Source of the DNA: Hydrogenobaculum sp. Y04AAS1
GTDB lineage: Bacteria > Aquificota > Aquificia > Aquificales > Aquificaceae
Length of the DNA: 64,000 bases
Direction of reading: 5' to 3'
Assembly: GCF_000020785.1 (NCBI RefSeq)
Contig: NC_011126.1
Location: 310,001-374,000 of the forward strand
Position numbers and translations under genes: made by a program. Below the pieces are notes generated by a model. It did not search any database. It saw only the letters and a program-made list of their open reading frames with translations, and had not been told where the DNA came from. Numbering within the stretch: position 1 is the stretch's first letter; each line of letters opens with the position of its first letter. This document shows, one piece after another, positions 40,007-48,045 of the stretch.

Positions 40007-40388
40007 CCAAGATAAAGAGATATCCGAAATAAACATGACCCCTTTTGTGGATATTGTGCTTGTGATACTTATAATATTTATGGCTACCGCCACTTTTATG
40101 GTGGAAGGTAAAATTCCAGTAAATCTTCCAAAAGCTAAAACTTCAGAACGAACCACCGTATCTACAAAACCTGTAGTTGTGGCTATAAAAAAAGACGGTA
40201 CAATACTAATAGATAATAAAGTTATAAGCGATAATTTAGAAAGTGCTTTATCAAAAGTGGCTAATAAAGATTCTACCATAGTGTTACAGGCTTCTAAGGA
40301 TACACCTTTTCAAAATGTAGTAAGTGTAATAGATGCTTGCAGAGAGCTTGGTATAAATAAGTATATGATAGAAACAAAGAAAGAATGA
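39993..40388 (+). CDS. exbD: Biopolymer transport protein ExbD/TolR-like
   Basis: 131 residues from the ATG at 39993, which has AAGGGA 7 bases upstream; an in-frame ATG at 39972 has no ribosome site. EINMTPFVDIVLVILIIFMATATFMV gives the single helix with its essential aspartate, followed by a periplasmic domain. ATGA overlap with tonB. Confidence 0.92.
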   Translation: MKEFDQDKEISEINMTPFVDIVLVILIIFMATATFMVEGKIPVNLPKAKTSERTTVSTKPVVVAIKKDGTILIDNKVISDNLESALSKVANKDSTIVLQASKDTPFQNVVSVIDACRELGINKYMIETKKE

Positions 40389-41209
40389 CACCACGTCTTA
40401 AAAGTCGCCAAAAAGAGTATTTTATTTTAGGTATTTTGATTTCTTTACTACTTCATATTTGGCTTTTAATAGCTTTTATCCATATGAAAACCAAAAAACC
40501 AAAGAAAAATAAGCCAATAGAGATAACACTAGTACAAAAAGGTGTACCAAACAAAGCTATAGTCCCGCCTGCTATACCAATGCCGCCATTCCCCACACGT
40601 AAACCCTCAAAGCCTCATCGCGTTTCAAAACCATCAATAAAACCATCAACTCGTAACCATGTTAATAGACCCTCTACTCAAAAGTACGAAGCGCTTCCTT
40701 CTCGTATTTTAAACTCTTTGCCAAAAAGTAGCTACAAACCCTATATTGAATCTGAATCAAAGTCAACAGCTTCTTCACCAGTACCATCTTCCAAACCAAA
40801 CACAAAGACATCTTTACCTTCTACTCCCATAGCAAAAGAAGGACAAAAACACTACAATGCAAAGGCGAATCTAAATTTAAACATAAAACAATTTGTAAAG
40901 AAAGAAGAAAGCGTTTATCAATATCTTAGCTGGCTTATTAGGTATCTTAATAAACAGGCTAGAGAAAGAGATTTGTATCCTAAAGAAGCTAAAAAACTTG
41001 GTATAAAGGGTGAGGTGGTGGTACGGGTTACTATAAACAAAAATGGGACAATAGATATGTCTTCTTTAAGAGTTGTGCAATCAAGCGGTTACAAGATTTT
41101 GGACGAAAGTGCACCAAAAATTATATACGAACTTTCTCCTTTTAGAAAACCGCCAAAGAAGATAACAATTAATTTACCTGTGTATTTCTTAATAAACGGC
41201 TATTATTAA
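40385..41209 (+). CDS. tonB: Energy transducer TonB
   Basis: 274 residues. One N-terminal membrane helix, a proline/lysine/serine-rich spacer (about 40-165, repeated KPS/PST units), and a C-terminal TonB domain: YPKEAKKLGIKGEVVVRVTI...VVQSSGYKILDESAPKII. Couples the ExbBD motor to outer-membrane receptors; no receptor gene is in the window. Shares TTAA of its stop with the convergent nfu gene. Confidence 0.92.
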   Translation: MTPRLKSRQKEYFILGILISLLLHIWLLIAFIHMKTKKPKKNKPIEITLVQKGVPNKAIVPPAIPMPPFPTRKPSKPHRVSKPSIKPSTRNHVNRPSTQKYEALPSRILNSLPKSSYKPYIESESKSTASSPVPSSKPNTKTSLPSTPIAKEGQKHYNAKANLNLNIKQFVKKEESVYQYLSWLIRYLNKQARERDLYPKEAKKLGIKGEVVVRVTINKNGTIDMSSLRVVQSSGYKILDESAPKIIYELSPFRKPPKKITINLPVYFLINGYY

Positions 41210-41457
41210 TGGTTTATGTTGATCTTAGGATATAAAATCTCTACCTTTTTAACCCATCTAAGATTACCTTTGATAGATGTATCTATAACATTTTTTACCG
41301 ACATGTCAACTACAGGACAATCAGAGCATCCACCTTCAAATTGGAGATAAACTACGTTGTCTTTTACGTCCACCAATTTCAAATTACCATGATGAGTATC
41401 TAAAGCTGGCCTTATCATCTGTAAAATTCTTTCTACTTCTTGAAGTTTGTCTTCCAT
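41206..41457 (-). CDS. NifU C-terminal (Nfu)-domain Fe-S protein
   Basis: 83 residues from the ATG at 41457 (GGAG upstream). Nfu domain with LQFEGGCSDCPVVDMSVKNVI containing the CxxC that holds a [4Fe-4S] cluster between two subunits. The protein is only the Nfu domain. Carries clusters to client proteins. Last gene of the iscU operon. Confidence 0.92.
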   Translation of the reverse strand: MEDKLQEVERILQMIRPALDTHHGNLKLVDVKDNVVYLQFEGGCSDCPVVDMSVKNVIDTSIKGNLRWVKKVEILYPKININH

Positions 41458-41469
41458 AAACACACTCCT

Positions 41470-41697
41470 TTAAGAAGCTAAAGAAACTATCTTGTTCCAG
41501 ACTTCATATTTTTCTTCTTCTGGCACCCGTGATATTCTAAATAGACCATGAACCGAAAGCTTGTCTCCCAACACATCTAAAACATCCTCTTCTATGAGCT
41601 TTTTAAGACCATAATCCATCAGTAAATTTCTACTTTCTGGTACCACTTCAAACAGCTCCATCAAAACCATATCCATACTTAACCTTGCGTTGTTCAT
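41470..41697 (-). CDS. Small DUF1858-like protein
   Basis: 75 residues: LSMDMVLMELFEVVPESRNLLMDYGLKKLIEEDV resembles the DUF1858 helical unit ('T-x-D-M-x-I-x-x-V-L-x-x-Y-P-E'), but the usual cysteine pair is missing. Role unknown; sits between tusA and nfu in a sulfur operon, with a good ribosome site (GGAGG-type, just upstream). Confidence 0.65.
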   Translation of the reverse strand: MNNARLSMDMVLMELFEVVPESRNLLMDYGLKKLIEEDVLDVLGDKLSVHGLFRISRVPEEEKYEVWNKIVSLAS

Positions 41698-41706
41698 AAG
41701 GCCTCC

Positions 41707-41952
41707 TCAGTCTTTAACTTTTTTTACAAAAGCGTGAAACTCGCCGTCTTCTTCATAAATTCCTAAAAACTCTTGACCAGTGGCTTTGCACCACGTTGGT
41801 ACATCTTCTACTACGCCAGGATCATCTGCTATAAGCTCAATTACTTGTCCTATCCGCATCTGTTTCATTTGATTGCTTAACTCTGATATAGGTATAGGAC
41901 AATAAGTACCGCAAACGTTATGCTCTACATCTGCCTTAATATCATCTAGCAT
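41707..41952 (-). CDS. tusA: TusA-family sulfur carrier
   Basis: 81 residues. NVCGTYCPIPISEL carries the two-cysteine form of the TusA CPxP motif, and ADDPGVVEDVPTWCKATG is the conserved second helix region. Passes persulfide sulfur between enzymes. Overlaps the PP-loop gene by 11 bases, so that enzyme is the likely receiver. Confidence 0.9.
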   Translation of the reverse strand: MLDDIKADVEHNVCGTYCPIPISELSNQMKQMRIGQVIELIADDPGVVEDVPTWCKATGQEFLGIYEEDGEFHAFVKKVKD

Positions 41953-42979
41953 AGCTTTCCGCTCCTATCTTAAGGGAATTTATTATATCATCTTCTAAAG
42001 GCTCTGCAATTTTTTTTATCATATTTTTATCTATTGATATGTTTACATATGTAGGTTTGTTGCCACAGTATCTTGCCATTATCCTTGCTATATAATCTAT
42101 ATCTTCTTCGTTTAAATCTTTTAATATGGCAATAGCTTTATTTTCTACATAAGCCCAGTCAAACCTATTTTTAAAACCACTTAGAAACCTCGTCTCGCCT
42201 TCGTTTCTTGAAATGATCATCTTAGTCCCATTTGGTAATCTTAGGTGTCTTCCTACTGTCATAAGACTTAAATCGTCCCAATTTAGAGATTTTTTAAAGC
42301 TTAACTCTTCTTTAAACTTTATTGCAAAGTGCTCATCGGTAAGGTAGCAGCATCCTCCAGATGGTTGCTCGTAATCTATGTTGTAGGTTTTTGCTAAATT
42401 TATCTGCTTTGTTCTTGAGCGTCCTGATATATCCCACATTAGTTCTCTTTTTATTAGACCTTTTTCTTCTGGTATTGTTTCTGGCAAAAGCTTAGCAGAC
42501 AAGGGTCTTACTATTAGGCCTTTAAGACCTGATTCTTTTTCTATTATAAAAAGTTTATCTTTTGTTTGAGACATTGGTCTTTGTCCCAGTACTTCGCCGG
42601 TGGCTATAAAATCATAATTTTCTTTTTCCATTATTTCTTTTAATTTTAAAAGCATAAAAATTCTACAATCAAGACATGGATTAATATTTTTGCCGTAGCC
42701 AAATTTTGGGTTTAAAATTACATTTATATACTCTTGAGAGATATCTATTATTTCTATAGGTAATTCTAAATCTGCAGCCGCTTTTAAAGCTGGGTTTTGA
42801 GGTATTTTGCCATCTTTGTTGGGAATACCCAATCTTCTTTTATGCTCTGTTATACAAAAACCAGTGTAGAAATGAATAAGCTTTACTTCTATACCTTGAA
42901 TTTTACTAATATTCACTGCGGCGAGCTGACTGTCCAGCCCACCAGAAAATAGAACAAGCGCTTTTGGTTTATGACTCAT
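41942..42979 (-). CDS. PP-loop ATPase, tRNA-thiolase-like (ThiI/MnmA-related)
   Basis: 345 residues. PP-loop ALVLFSGGLDSQLAAVNI, NPCLDCRIFMLLKLK with a CxxC, FIATGEVLGQRPMSQ, and QPSGGCCYLTDEHFA with a second cysteine pair. Matches the PP-loop family distantly related to MnmA that is often fused or linked to sulfur carriers. It is not MnmA, which is present at 8440. Probably adenylates a nucleotide or carrier for sulfur transfer. C-terminal part (MTVGRHLRLPNGTKMIISRNEGE) looks like a nucleic-acid-binding domain. In iscU-PP loop-tusA-DUF1858-nfu. Confidence 0.8.
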   Translation of the reverse strand: MSHKPKALVLFSGGLDSQLAAVNISKIQGIEVKLIHFYTGFCITEHKRRLGIPNKDGKIPQNPALKAAADLELPIEIIDISQEYINVILNPKFGYGKNINPCLDCRIFMLLKLKEIMEKENYDFIATGEVLGQRPMSQTKDKLFIIEKESGLKGLIVRPLSAKLLPETIPEEKGLIKRELMWDISGRSRTKQINLAKTYNIDYEQPSGGCCYLTDEHFAIKFKEELSFKKSLNWDDLSLMTVGRHLRLPNGTKMIISRNEGETRFLSGFKNRFDWAYVENKAIAILKDLNEEDIDYIARIMARYCGNKPTYVNISIDKNMIKKIAEPLEDDIINSLKIGAESYAR

Positions 42980-42980
42980 C

Positions 42981-43445
42981 TTATGTGGTTAAGAAACCAA
43001 ACTCTTGACTTTCTTCTTCCTCTGACTCTTCAAAACATGTCGGTATAGCGTTTGCCTCTTCTAATCTTCCTTGTTTTGTAAGATAATCTCTTATAGCTAC
43101 GTGAAGTGTTTCAAGACCTAAATTTGTACAGTGTATTTTTTGGGGTGGCAACCCACCAAGTTGGTCAAATATATCTTTGTATGTAAGATTTAGAGCATAG
43201 TTTATGTCTTTTCCTTTTATCATTTCGGTAAGCATAGAAGAAACAGCTATGGCAGAACCGCATCCAAAGGTTTTAAACCTCACATCTTCTATAACATTGT
43301 TTTGTGGATTTACCTTTATGGTAAAAAGCATTGCGTCTCCGCAAGCTGGGTTTCCACATTGGCCTACGCCGTTGGCATCTTCCAAAACTCCTACGTTTCT
43401 TGGGTTAAGGAAGTGATCCAAAACTATATCACTATATTCAAACAT
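42981..43445 (-). CDS. iscU: Fe-S cluster scaffold IscU
   Basis: 154 residues from the ATG at 43445, preceded by AAAGGAGG; a longer frame to 43538 lacks homology. FLNPRNVGVLEDANGVGQCGNPACGD with the first cysteine, FGCGSAIAVSSMLTEMIKGK with the second, and KIHCTNLGLETLHVAI with the third: all three IscU cluster cysteines are present. Assembles [2Fe-2S] on a desulfurase (not in window). First gene of the operon. Confidence 0.94.
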   Translation of the reverse strand: MFEYSDIVLDHFLNPRNVGVLEDANGVGQCGNPACGDAMLFTIKVNPQNNVIEDVRFKTFGCGSAIAVSSMLTEMIKGKDINYALNLTYKDIFDQLGGLPPQKIHCTNLGLETLHVAIRDYLTKQGRLEEANAIPTCFEESEEEESQEFGFLTT

Positions 43446-43503
43446 AAATGCAACCTCCTTTAAGCTGATAATATTGAATGTATGAGTAAATTTTAAATTA
43501 GTT

Positions 43504-43538
43504 ATGACTGCGCTCAACTTTTTATGACTATATGTCAT
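43504..43538. promoter_or_regulatory. Candidate operator upstream of iscU
   Basis: ATGAC occurs at 43504-43508 and 43524-43528, exactly 20 bases apart, and GTCAT at 43534-43538 makes an inverted pair ATGAC-N5-GTCAT with the second. The cluster covers the iscU promoter side and the purM stop. Could bind an Fe-S or iron regulator; no binding protein identified. Confidence 0.35.
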
Positions 43539-44538
43539 TTAAAACAATTTTGCTATTATCTTTTGATTGTTCTATATACCCTACAACAAAAGAATCTTTT
43601 ATAGTGTTCAAAGCAACCTCTTTATCTTTTTCTTCGATAATAATCATAAACCCTACTCCCATATTAAAAGTTTTGTACATTTCTTCTTTTTTTATGTTTC
43701 CAAGCTTTTGAAACCATAAAAATAAATCCGGTACCGGATAAGCTGATATCACGGCTCTTAAACCATATGGTATAACCCTCGTTATGTTTCCCGGTATTCC
43801 ACCGCCTGTTATATGAGCCATAGCTTTTATCTTTATTTTGTTTTTAAGCTCCAAAACATCTTTTACGTATATCCTTGTAGGTGTTAGTAATATTTCCCAA
43901 AGTTCTTTTCCAAACTCTTTTATATAATCATTGTATTTAATATTGTGCTTTTCTAATATATATCTTACAAGGGAAAAACCGTTGCTGTGAAATCCAGAAG
44001 ATGGTATAGCAATTATAATATCATTCTCTTTTACATCTTGCCCTGTAACAATCTCATCTTTTTTACAAATACCTATGCAAAAACCAGCTAAATCGTATTC
44101 ACCGTCTTTGTAGAAAGAAGGCATTTCCGCAGTTTCTCCACCCACAAGAGGTGTATTTGCTTCTTCGCAACCTGTTATAATGCCTTCTATCAGCGGGTTT
44201 ATTGTAGACCCTTCAATCATGCCTATGGCTATATAATCTAAAAATGCTATTGGCTTTGAGCCAGTGGTAATTATATCGTTTACGTTCATTGCTACTAAGT
44301 CTATGCCTACTGTGTTGTGTATATTTACGTTTTGGGCTATTTTTAGCTTTGTGCCAACCCCGTCTGTGGTGGATGTAATTACCAAATCGCAATCTTCTAC
44401 CAAAAAACCTGCCGCAAAAGCCCCAAAGGGTAATGCTTGTTTTAGGTTTTTGTTAAGATTGTTAAGTCTTTCTTTTAAAAAGCCTACAAAACGATCTGCT
44501 TTTTCTATATCAACACCTGCTTCTTTGTAAGTGCTCAT
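43528..44538 (-). CDS. purM: Phosphoribosylformylglycinamidine cyclo-ligase
   Basis: 336 residues. ATP/metal segments STTDGVGTKLKIAQ, PLVGGETAEMPSFY and MAHITGGGIPGNITRVIP are the PurM signature. Closes the imidazole ring in purine synthesis. Third gene after the small membrane protein and thpR, ATGA overlap with thpR. Confidence 0.96.
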   Translation of the reverse strand: MSTYKEAGVDIEKADRFVGFLKERLNNLNKNLKQALPFGAFAAGFLVEDCDLVITSTTDGVGTKLKIAQNVNIHNTVGIDLVAMNVNDIITTGSKPIAFLDYIAIGMIEGSTINPLIEGIITGCEEANTPLVGGETAEMPSFYKDGEYDLAGFCIGICKKDEIVTGQDVKENDIIIAIPSSGFHSNGFSLVRYILEKHNIKYNDYIKEFGKELWEILLTPTRIYVKDVLELKNKIKIKAMAHITGGGIPGNITRVIPYGLRAVISAYPVPDLFLWFQKLGNIKKEEMYKTFNMGVGFMIIIEEKDKEVALNTIKDSFVVGYIEQSKDNSKIVLNDI

Positions 44539-45104
44539 ACTTTCACATCGCTCCCTTTTAGATAAAATTCTTCTATGATTGTGTATATAGGCCCTACGCT
44601 TGTTAGTGAGCTTTTAACAAGAGCTATTTTTGTAATTTCTTCTTCTAAAAAGAACATATCTTTGTGTTTTCTCATAAATGGATATATTTTGTTTGAAATT
44701 ATTTCGCTTATTCTACATATGCTTACGTGCGGATAAAAAGGTTTTGATTCTAGTTCTATACCGCTTTTAGCATTTGCTTTTATTATTTTGTTTGCCAAAA
44801 TCTTTAAACTATTTGCTCCTTTGGATATACCTATCCAAAGAATACGTGGCTTGCTAGTGTTTGGGAAAGCCCCAACACCAGTATAAGCTACTGTGAAAGG
44901 TGAAAAGTTTTTTGATATTTCTTCTAAATTATAAAGAAGATTTATCCTTTTTGACTCTTCCACATTACCTATAAACTGCAAAGTAATATGGAGATTTTGA
45001 GGTTCTACCCATTTACCTAATATTTCATTGGAAATTTCGGTTTTTAGCCTATTTACGTGCTCTTCTAATTTTTTTGTGGTAAAAATCCCTACAAAAAATC
45101 TCAT
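44535..45104 (-). CDS. thpR: RNA 2',3'-cyclic phosphodiesterase
   Basis: 189 residues from the ATG at 45104 (ATGA overlap). The two HxTx-type motifs of the 2H phosphoesterase family are NLHITLQFIG and YPHVSICRI. Opens 2',3'-cyclic phosphates on RNA (formerly called 2'-5' RNA ligase). Confidence 0.92.
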   Translation of the reverse strand: MRFFVGIFTTKKLEEHVNRLKTEISNEILGKWVEPQNLHITLQFIGNVEESKRINLLYNLEEISKNFSPFTVAYTGVGAFPNTSKPRILWIGISKGANSLKILANKIIKANAKSGIELESKPFYPHVSICRISEIISNKIYPFMRKHKDMFFLEEEITKIALVKSSLTSVGPIYTIIEEFYLKGSDVKV

Positions 45105-45313
45105 TGTTCTTTCTTTTTTCCTAAAAACCAAATCCCAAAGCCTATGCTTATGGCTATTAAGGTTACAAACATTGCAAAGTATTGAGATTTTGTATAGCTG
45201 TAAAACCTATAAAACGTGTCAAGGCAAAATACGTAAAAAAGATAGTACCCATAGGCTACAATGATATAAGATAAACCTTTCCATAGATATTTCAATACGT
45301 CTTTTGTTTCCAT
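45101..45313 (-). CDS. Small two-helix membrane protein
   Basis: 70 residues from the ATG at 45313, chosen because TATAAT lies seven bases upstream and the frame extending to 45607 runs antisense through asd. Two hydrophobic stretches (about 14-33 and 46-65) with a tyrosine/phenylalanine-rich loop between, ending GKKKEQ. Possibly AtpZ/AtpI-like in shape, but not recognised. Head of the thpR-purM operon. Confidence 0.7.
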   Translation of the reverse strand: METKDVLKYLWKGLSYIIVAYGYYLFYVFCLDTFYRFYSYTKSQYFAMFVTLIAISIGFGIWFLGKKKEQ

Positions 45314-45320
45314 ATAGTAT

Positions 45321-45366
45321 ATTATACAGAAATTTTGTTGCAGAACGGCTCTTAATTTATTATAAT
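45321..45366. promoter_or_regulatory. Divergent leaderless promoters, small membrane protein and asd
   Basis: Minus-strand TATAAT (45321-45326) is seven bases before the small membrane protein ATG; plus-strand TATAAT (45361-45366) is eight bases before the asd ATG. Confidence 0.55.
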
Positions 45367-45374
45367 ACTTATCT

Positions 45375-46382
45375 ATGGTAAATGTTGCTATTGTTGGTGC
45401 TACTGGCGAAGTAGGAAGAACGTTTTTAAAGGTTTTGGAAGAAAGGAACTTTCCCGTCAAAGAACTTAGGCTTTTTGCATCTTCAAAGTCAGAAGGCAGA
45501 ACAATGACTTTTAAGGGCCACGAGTATAAGATGGAGGCTCTCGAAAAACAAACGTCTTTTAAAGGTATAGATATAGCGCTTTTTTCTGCTGGTTCCTCGG
45601 TTAGCAAAGAATGGGCTCCTAAGTTTGCTCAAGATGGTGTTGTGGTGATAGATAATTCTTCAGCTTGGAGAATGGACGATGATGTGCCATTGGTAGTGCC
45701 AGAGGTAAATAAAGAAGATATAAAAAAACATAAAGGTATAATAGCAAATCCAAACTGCTCTACCATTCAAATGCTTGTGGCTATAAAACCCATATACGAT
45801 GAGTTTGGTATATCAAAGATTATAGTATCTACTTATCAAGCGGTATCAGGAGCTGGGGCTAAAGCTATAGAAGAGCTAAAAATCCAGGCAGAAAATTGGT
45901 GCCAGAAAAAAAGGATAGAACCAAATCATGTTTTGCCAAAGCGAATAGCTTTTAACGTGATACCTCAGATAGATGTATTTTTAGAGGACGGATACACCAA
46001 AGAAGAAACAAAGATGTTAAACGAAACAAGAAAGATGCTTCACGACAACGATATAAGAGTATCTGCCACCACCGTGAGAGTACCTGTGTTTTATGGACAC
46101 TCAGAAGCCATAAGCTTAGAACTAAAAAAAGAACTTGATATTCAAAGAGTAAGAGAGCTTTTAAGAAAAGCCCCAGGTGTAATCCTCATGGATGAGCCGA
46201 AGGATGGTGTGTATCCAATACCAATAGTGGTAGAAGGAAGAGATGAGGTATTTGTAGGAAGGATAAGAAAAGATAGGGCTTTTGACAACGGTTTATCTAT
46301 GTGGGTAGTGGCAGACAACATAAGAAAAGGTGCTGCCACAAATGCAATCCAAATAGCGGAGGTGCTTTATGAAAGTAGATGA
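45375..46382 (+). CDS. asd: Aspartate-semialdehyde dehydrogenase
   Basis: 335 residues. NADP-binding VAIVGATGEVGRTFL, active cysteine in NPNCSTIQML and the histidine segment in RVPVFYGHSEA. Feeds dapA (4820) and threonine/methionine synthesis. First gene of asd-NifU-like-RudS-DUF2269-argS. Confidence 0.96.
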   Translation: MVNVAIVGATGEVGRTFLKVLEERNFPVKELRLFASSKSEGRTMTFKGHEYKMEALEKQTSFKGIDIALFSAGSSVSKEWAPKFAQDGVVVIDNSSAWRMDDDVPLVVPEVNKEDIKKHKGIIANPNCSTIQMLVAIKPIYDEFGISKIIVSTYQAVSGAGAKAIEELKIQAENWCQKKRIEPNHVLPKRIAFNVIPQIDVFLEDGYTKEETKMLNETRKMLHDNDIRVSATTVRVPVFYGHSEAISLELKKELDIQRVRELLRKAPGVILMDEPKDGVYPIPIVVEGRDEVFVGRIRKDRAFDNGLSMWVVADNIRKGAATNAIQIAEVLYESR

Positions 46383-46719
46383 ATATTTAAAGGCTGGTCT
46401 TAAAAATGAAGTTTCAGAAAGTTTAGAAGGTTTGATGTCTGGGCTTTGTAAAGAGGGTTGTCATCGTCTTGAGCTTTTCATAAAAAAAGAAAACGATGCT
46501 ATAGTAGATTGTAAGTTTAAAGCTACAAAACGCTGTAAAAAACTCTTAGCGGTCTCAGATTTCTTATGCGAAGAGCTAAAAGGTAAAACATCTATAGACA
46601 AAAATGCCTTAAAACAAAAAGCCTTAGAGTATTTTAAGGAAGAAAAGGAAAAAGACAAGGTAGAAAATCGTATAGATATATTTTTAAGCGCTTTGGATGA
46701 AGCCCTTGGCAAAGCCTAA
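46369..46719 (+). CDS. Truncated NifU/IscU-like domain protein
   Basis: 116 residues. Residues 31-74 line up with the first half of IscU: C31 (CHRLELFIKK), C48 in DCKFKATKRC and C56, then LLAVSDFLCEELKGKTSID like 'SSxxTExxxGKxxD'. The third IscU cysteine is absent; five cysteines in all (27, 31, 48, 56, 67). The C-terminal half is a charged helix. Overlaps asd by 14 bases and the desulfidase by 23. May hold or deliver a cluster to that Fe-S enzyme; this is inferred. Confidence 0.6.
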   Translation: MKVDEYLKAGLKNEVSESLEGLMSGLCKEGCHRLELFIKKENDAIVDCKFKATKRCKKLLAVSDFLCEELKGKTSIDKNALKQKALEYFKEEKEKDKVENRIDIFLSALDEALGKA

Positions 46720-47623
46720 TGTTCTTGTAAGCGCTTGTTTTTTTGAGGCTTGTAGATACAACGGCGCTTATATATCCGATGCTTTTGTTAAAAGCCTATC
46801 AAACTTTGTAAACACAGTCAAAGTATGCCCAGAAGTGGAGATAGGGCTTGGCATACCAAGAGACCCTATTTTAATACAAAAAGAAGATGATCATCTAAAA
46901 CTTATCCAGCCTTCCACAGGGCTTGATTTAACCGAAAAGATGACAAACTTTTCAAAAAACTTTGTTAAAAACCTAAACATAGACGGGGCTATACTAAAAT
47001 CAAAATCTCCCTCTTGCGGGGTTTACAGTGCAAAGTATTTTCATAAGAACGCTCAAAGCCTTGGCAAAGGCCCAGGGTTTTTTGCAAAAGAACTTCTTGA
47101 TGCTTTTGAAGATTATCCTATAGAAGAAGAAAAAAGGCTTTTGGATGATGGTATAAGGTATGATTTTCTTACAAAAATATTTGCTATAGCAGACTTAAGA
47201 GAAAACTTTGAACATATGAAAGATTATTCTGAGCTTATAGAATTTCATACAAGGTATAAGTTTATGCTGATGTATTACAATCAAAATATTATGAGATTTT
47301 TAGGTAGATTTGTGGCGTCTTCTAAAAATGAAGATTTTAACAGCGTAAAAGATACATATAAAAAGCAGTTTTTAAAAGCCCTAAACTCCAAAAGAAAAAG
47401 ATTAAACCATATAAATGTTATGGAACATATCTTTGGTTATTTTTCAAGAAAGCTAAACAACGCCGAAAGAAGGCATTTTATGGAAGTGCTTAAACTTTTT
47501 AAAGAAGATAAAATAGATATTTTTGTACCTCTTTACATGCTAAAATCTTTTGCTATTAGATTTGGCGATGAGTATATATTAAAACAAACTTATCTAGAAC
47601 CATTTCTAAAGGAGCTTATATGA
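46697..47623 (+). CDS. rudS: TudS-DUF1722 fusion, RudS-type tRNA 4-thiouridine desulfidase
   Basis: 308 residues. The N-terminal TudS/DUF523 domain has the three cluster cysteines C14 (VLVSACF), C44 (VKVCPEVEIGLG with IPRDPI) and C107 (SKSPSCG), plus C19. Residues ~160-300 are a DUF1722 domain (EFHTRYKFMLMYYNQ, MEHIFGYFSRKLNNAER). TudS removes sulfur from thiouracil with a [4Fe-4S] cluster, and the TudS-DUF1722 fusion was recently described as a tRNA s4U desulfidase. All key residues are present. ATGA overlap with the DUF2269 gene. Confidence 0.85.
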   Translation: MKPLAKPNVLVSACFFEACRYNGAYISDAFVKSLSNFVNTVKVCPEVEIGLGIPRDPILIQKEDDHLKLIQPSTGLDLTEKMTNFSKNFVKNLNIDGAILKSKSPSCGVYSAKYFHKNAQSLGKGPGFFAKELLDAFEDYPIEEEKRLLDDGIRYDFLTKIFAIADLRENFEHMKDYSELIEFHTRYKFMLMYYNQNIMRFLGRFVASSKNEDFNSVKDTYKKQFLKALNSKRKRLNHINVMEHIFGYFSRKLNNAERRHFMEVLKLFKEDKIDIFVPLYMLKSFAIRFGDEYILKQTYLEPFLKELI

Positions 47624-48036
47624 TGTTTCTTCTTTTAAAAGCGTTTCACATTATGTCTATAATTTTATGGGTTGGTGCTTCTTCGTCTTTGGGACTTTTT
47701 ACAATAGTGGCTTACGAAAAAGGTATAAACTGCGATTACGATTATATGTGGAGATTTTATAAAAAGCTTGTAAACTTAGAGCTTTTTGCCTTTTTTTTGG
47801 TGATATTTTTTGGCATAGGTATGTATTCTATGCTTGGATTTAAACCAATCCCTTGGCTTATGATGAAACTTCCCATAGTTTTTGGTTTTTTCTTACCAAT
47901 GGAAGCCCTAAACGTATATTTTATACATGTAAAAAACGATATAAAAACCTACGGAAAGTTTATAAAGATAGTAAGCCCGTTCTTGATAATAGCTGGTATA
48001 TGTGTGATACTTCTGGCAGTTATAAGACCCTCTTGA
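47620..48036 (+). CDS. DUF2269-like four-helix membrane protein
   Basis: 138 residues, four membrane helices: AFHIMSIILWVGASSSLGLF at the N-terminus has the conserved histidine/tryptophan spacing of the DUF2269/CopD-like group. Function unknown, possibly haem- or metal-linked. ATGATG overlap with the preceding stop. Confidence 0.65.
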   Translation: MMFLLLKAFHIMSIILWVGASSSLGLFTIVAYEKGINCDYDYMWRFYKKLVNLELFAFFLVIFFGIGMYSMLGFKPIPWLMMKLPIVFGFFLPMEALNVYFIHVKNDIKTYGKFIKIVSPFLIIAGICVILLAVIRPS

Positions 48037-48045
48037 GGAGTATAT

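Noticed and set aside
43446-43538. Longer iscU start at 43538
   Set aside because: The extension has no IscU similarity and overlaps the purM end; AAAGGAGG marks the ATG at 43445.
45314-45374. Lysine riboswitch before asd
   Set aside because: Only 61 bases separate the divergent genes and the -10 box is eight bases before the ATG, leaving no room for a leader RNA.
45314-45607. N-terminal extension of the small membrane protein into asd
   Set aside because: Runs antisense through the start of asd and upstream of a perfect -10 box; the ATG at 45313 fits better.
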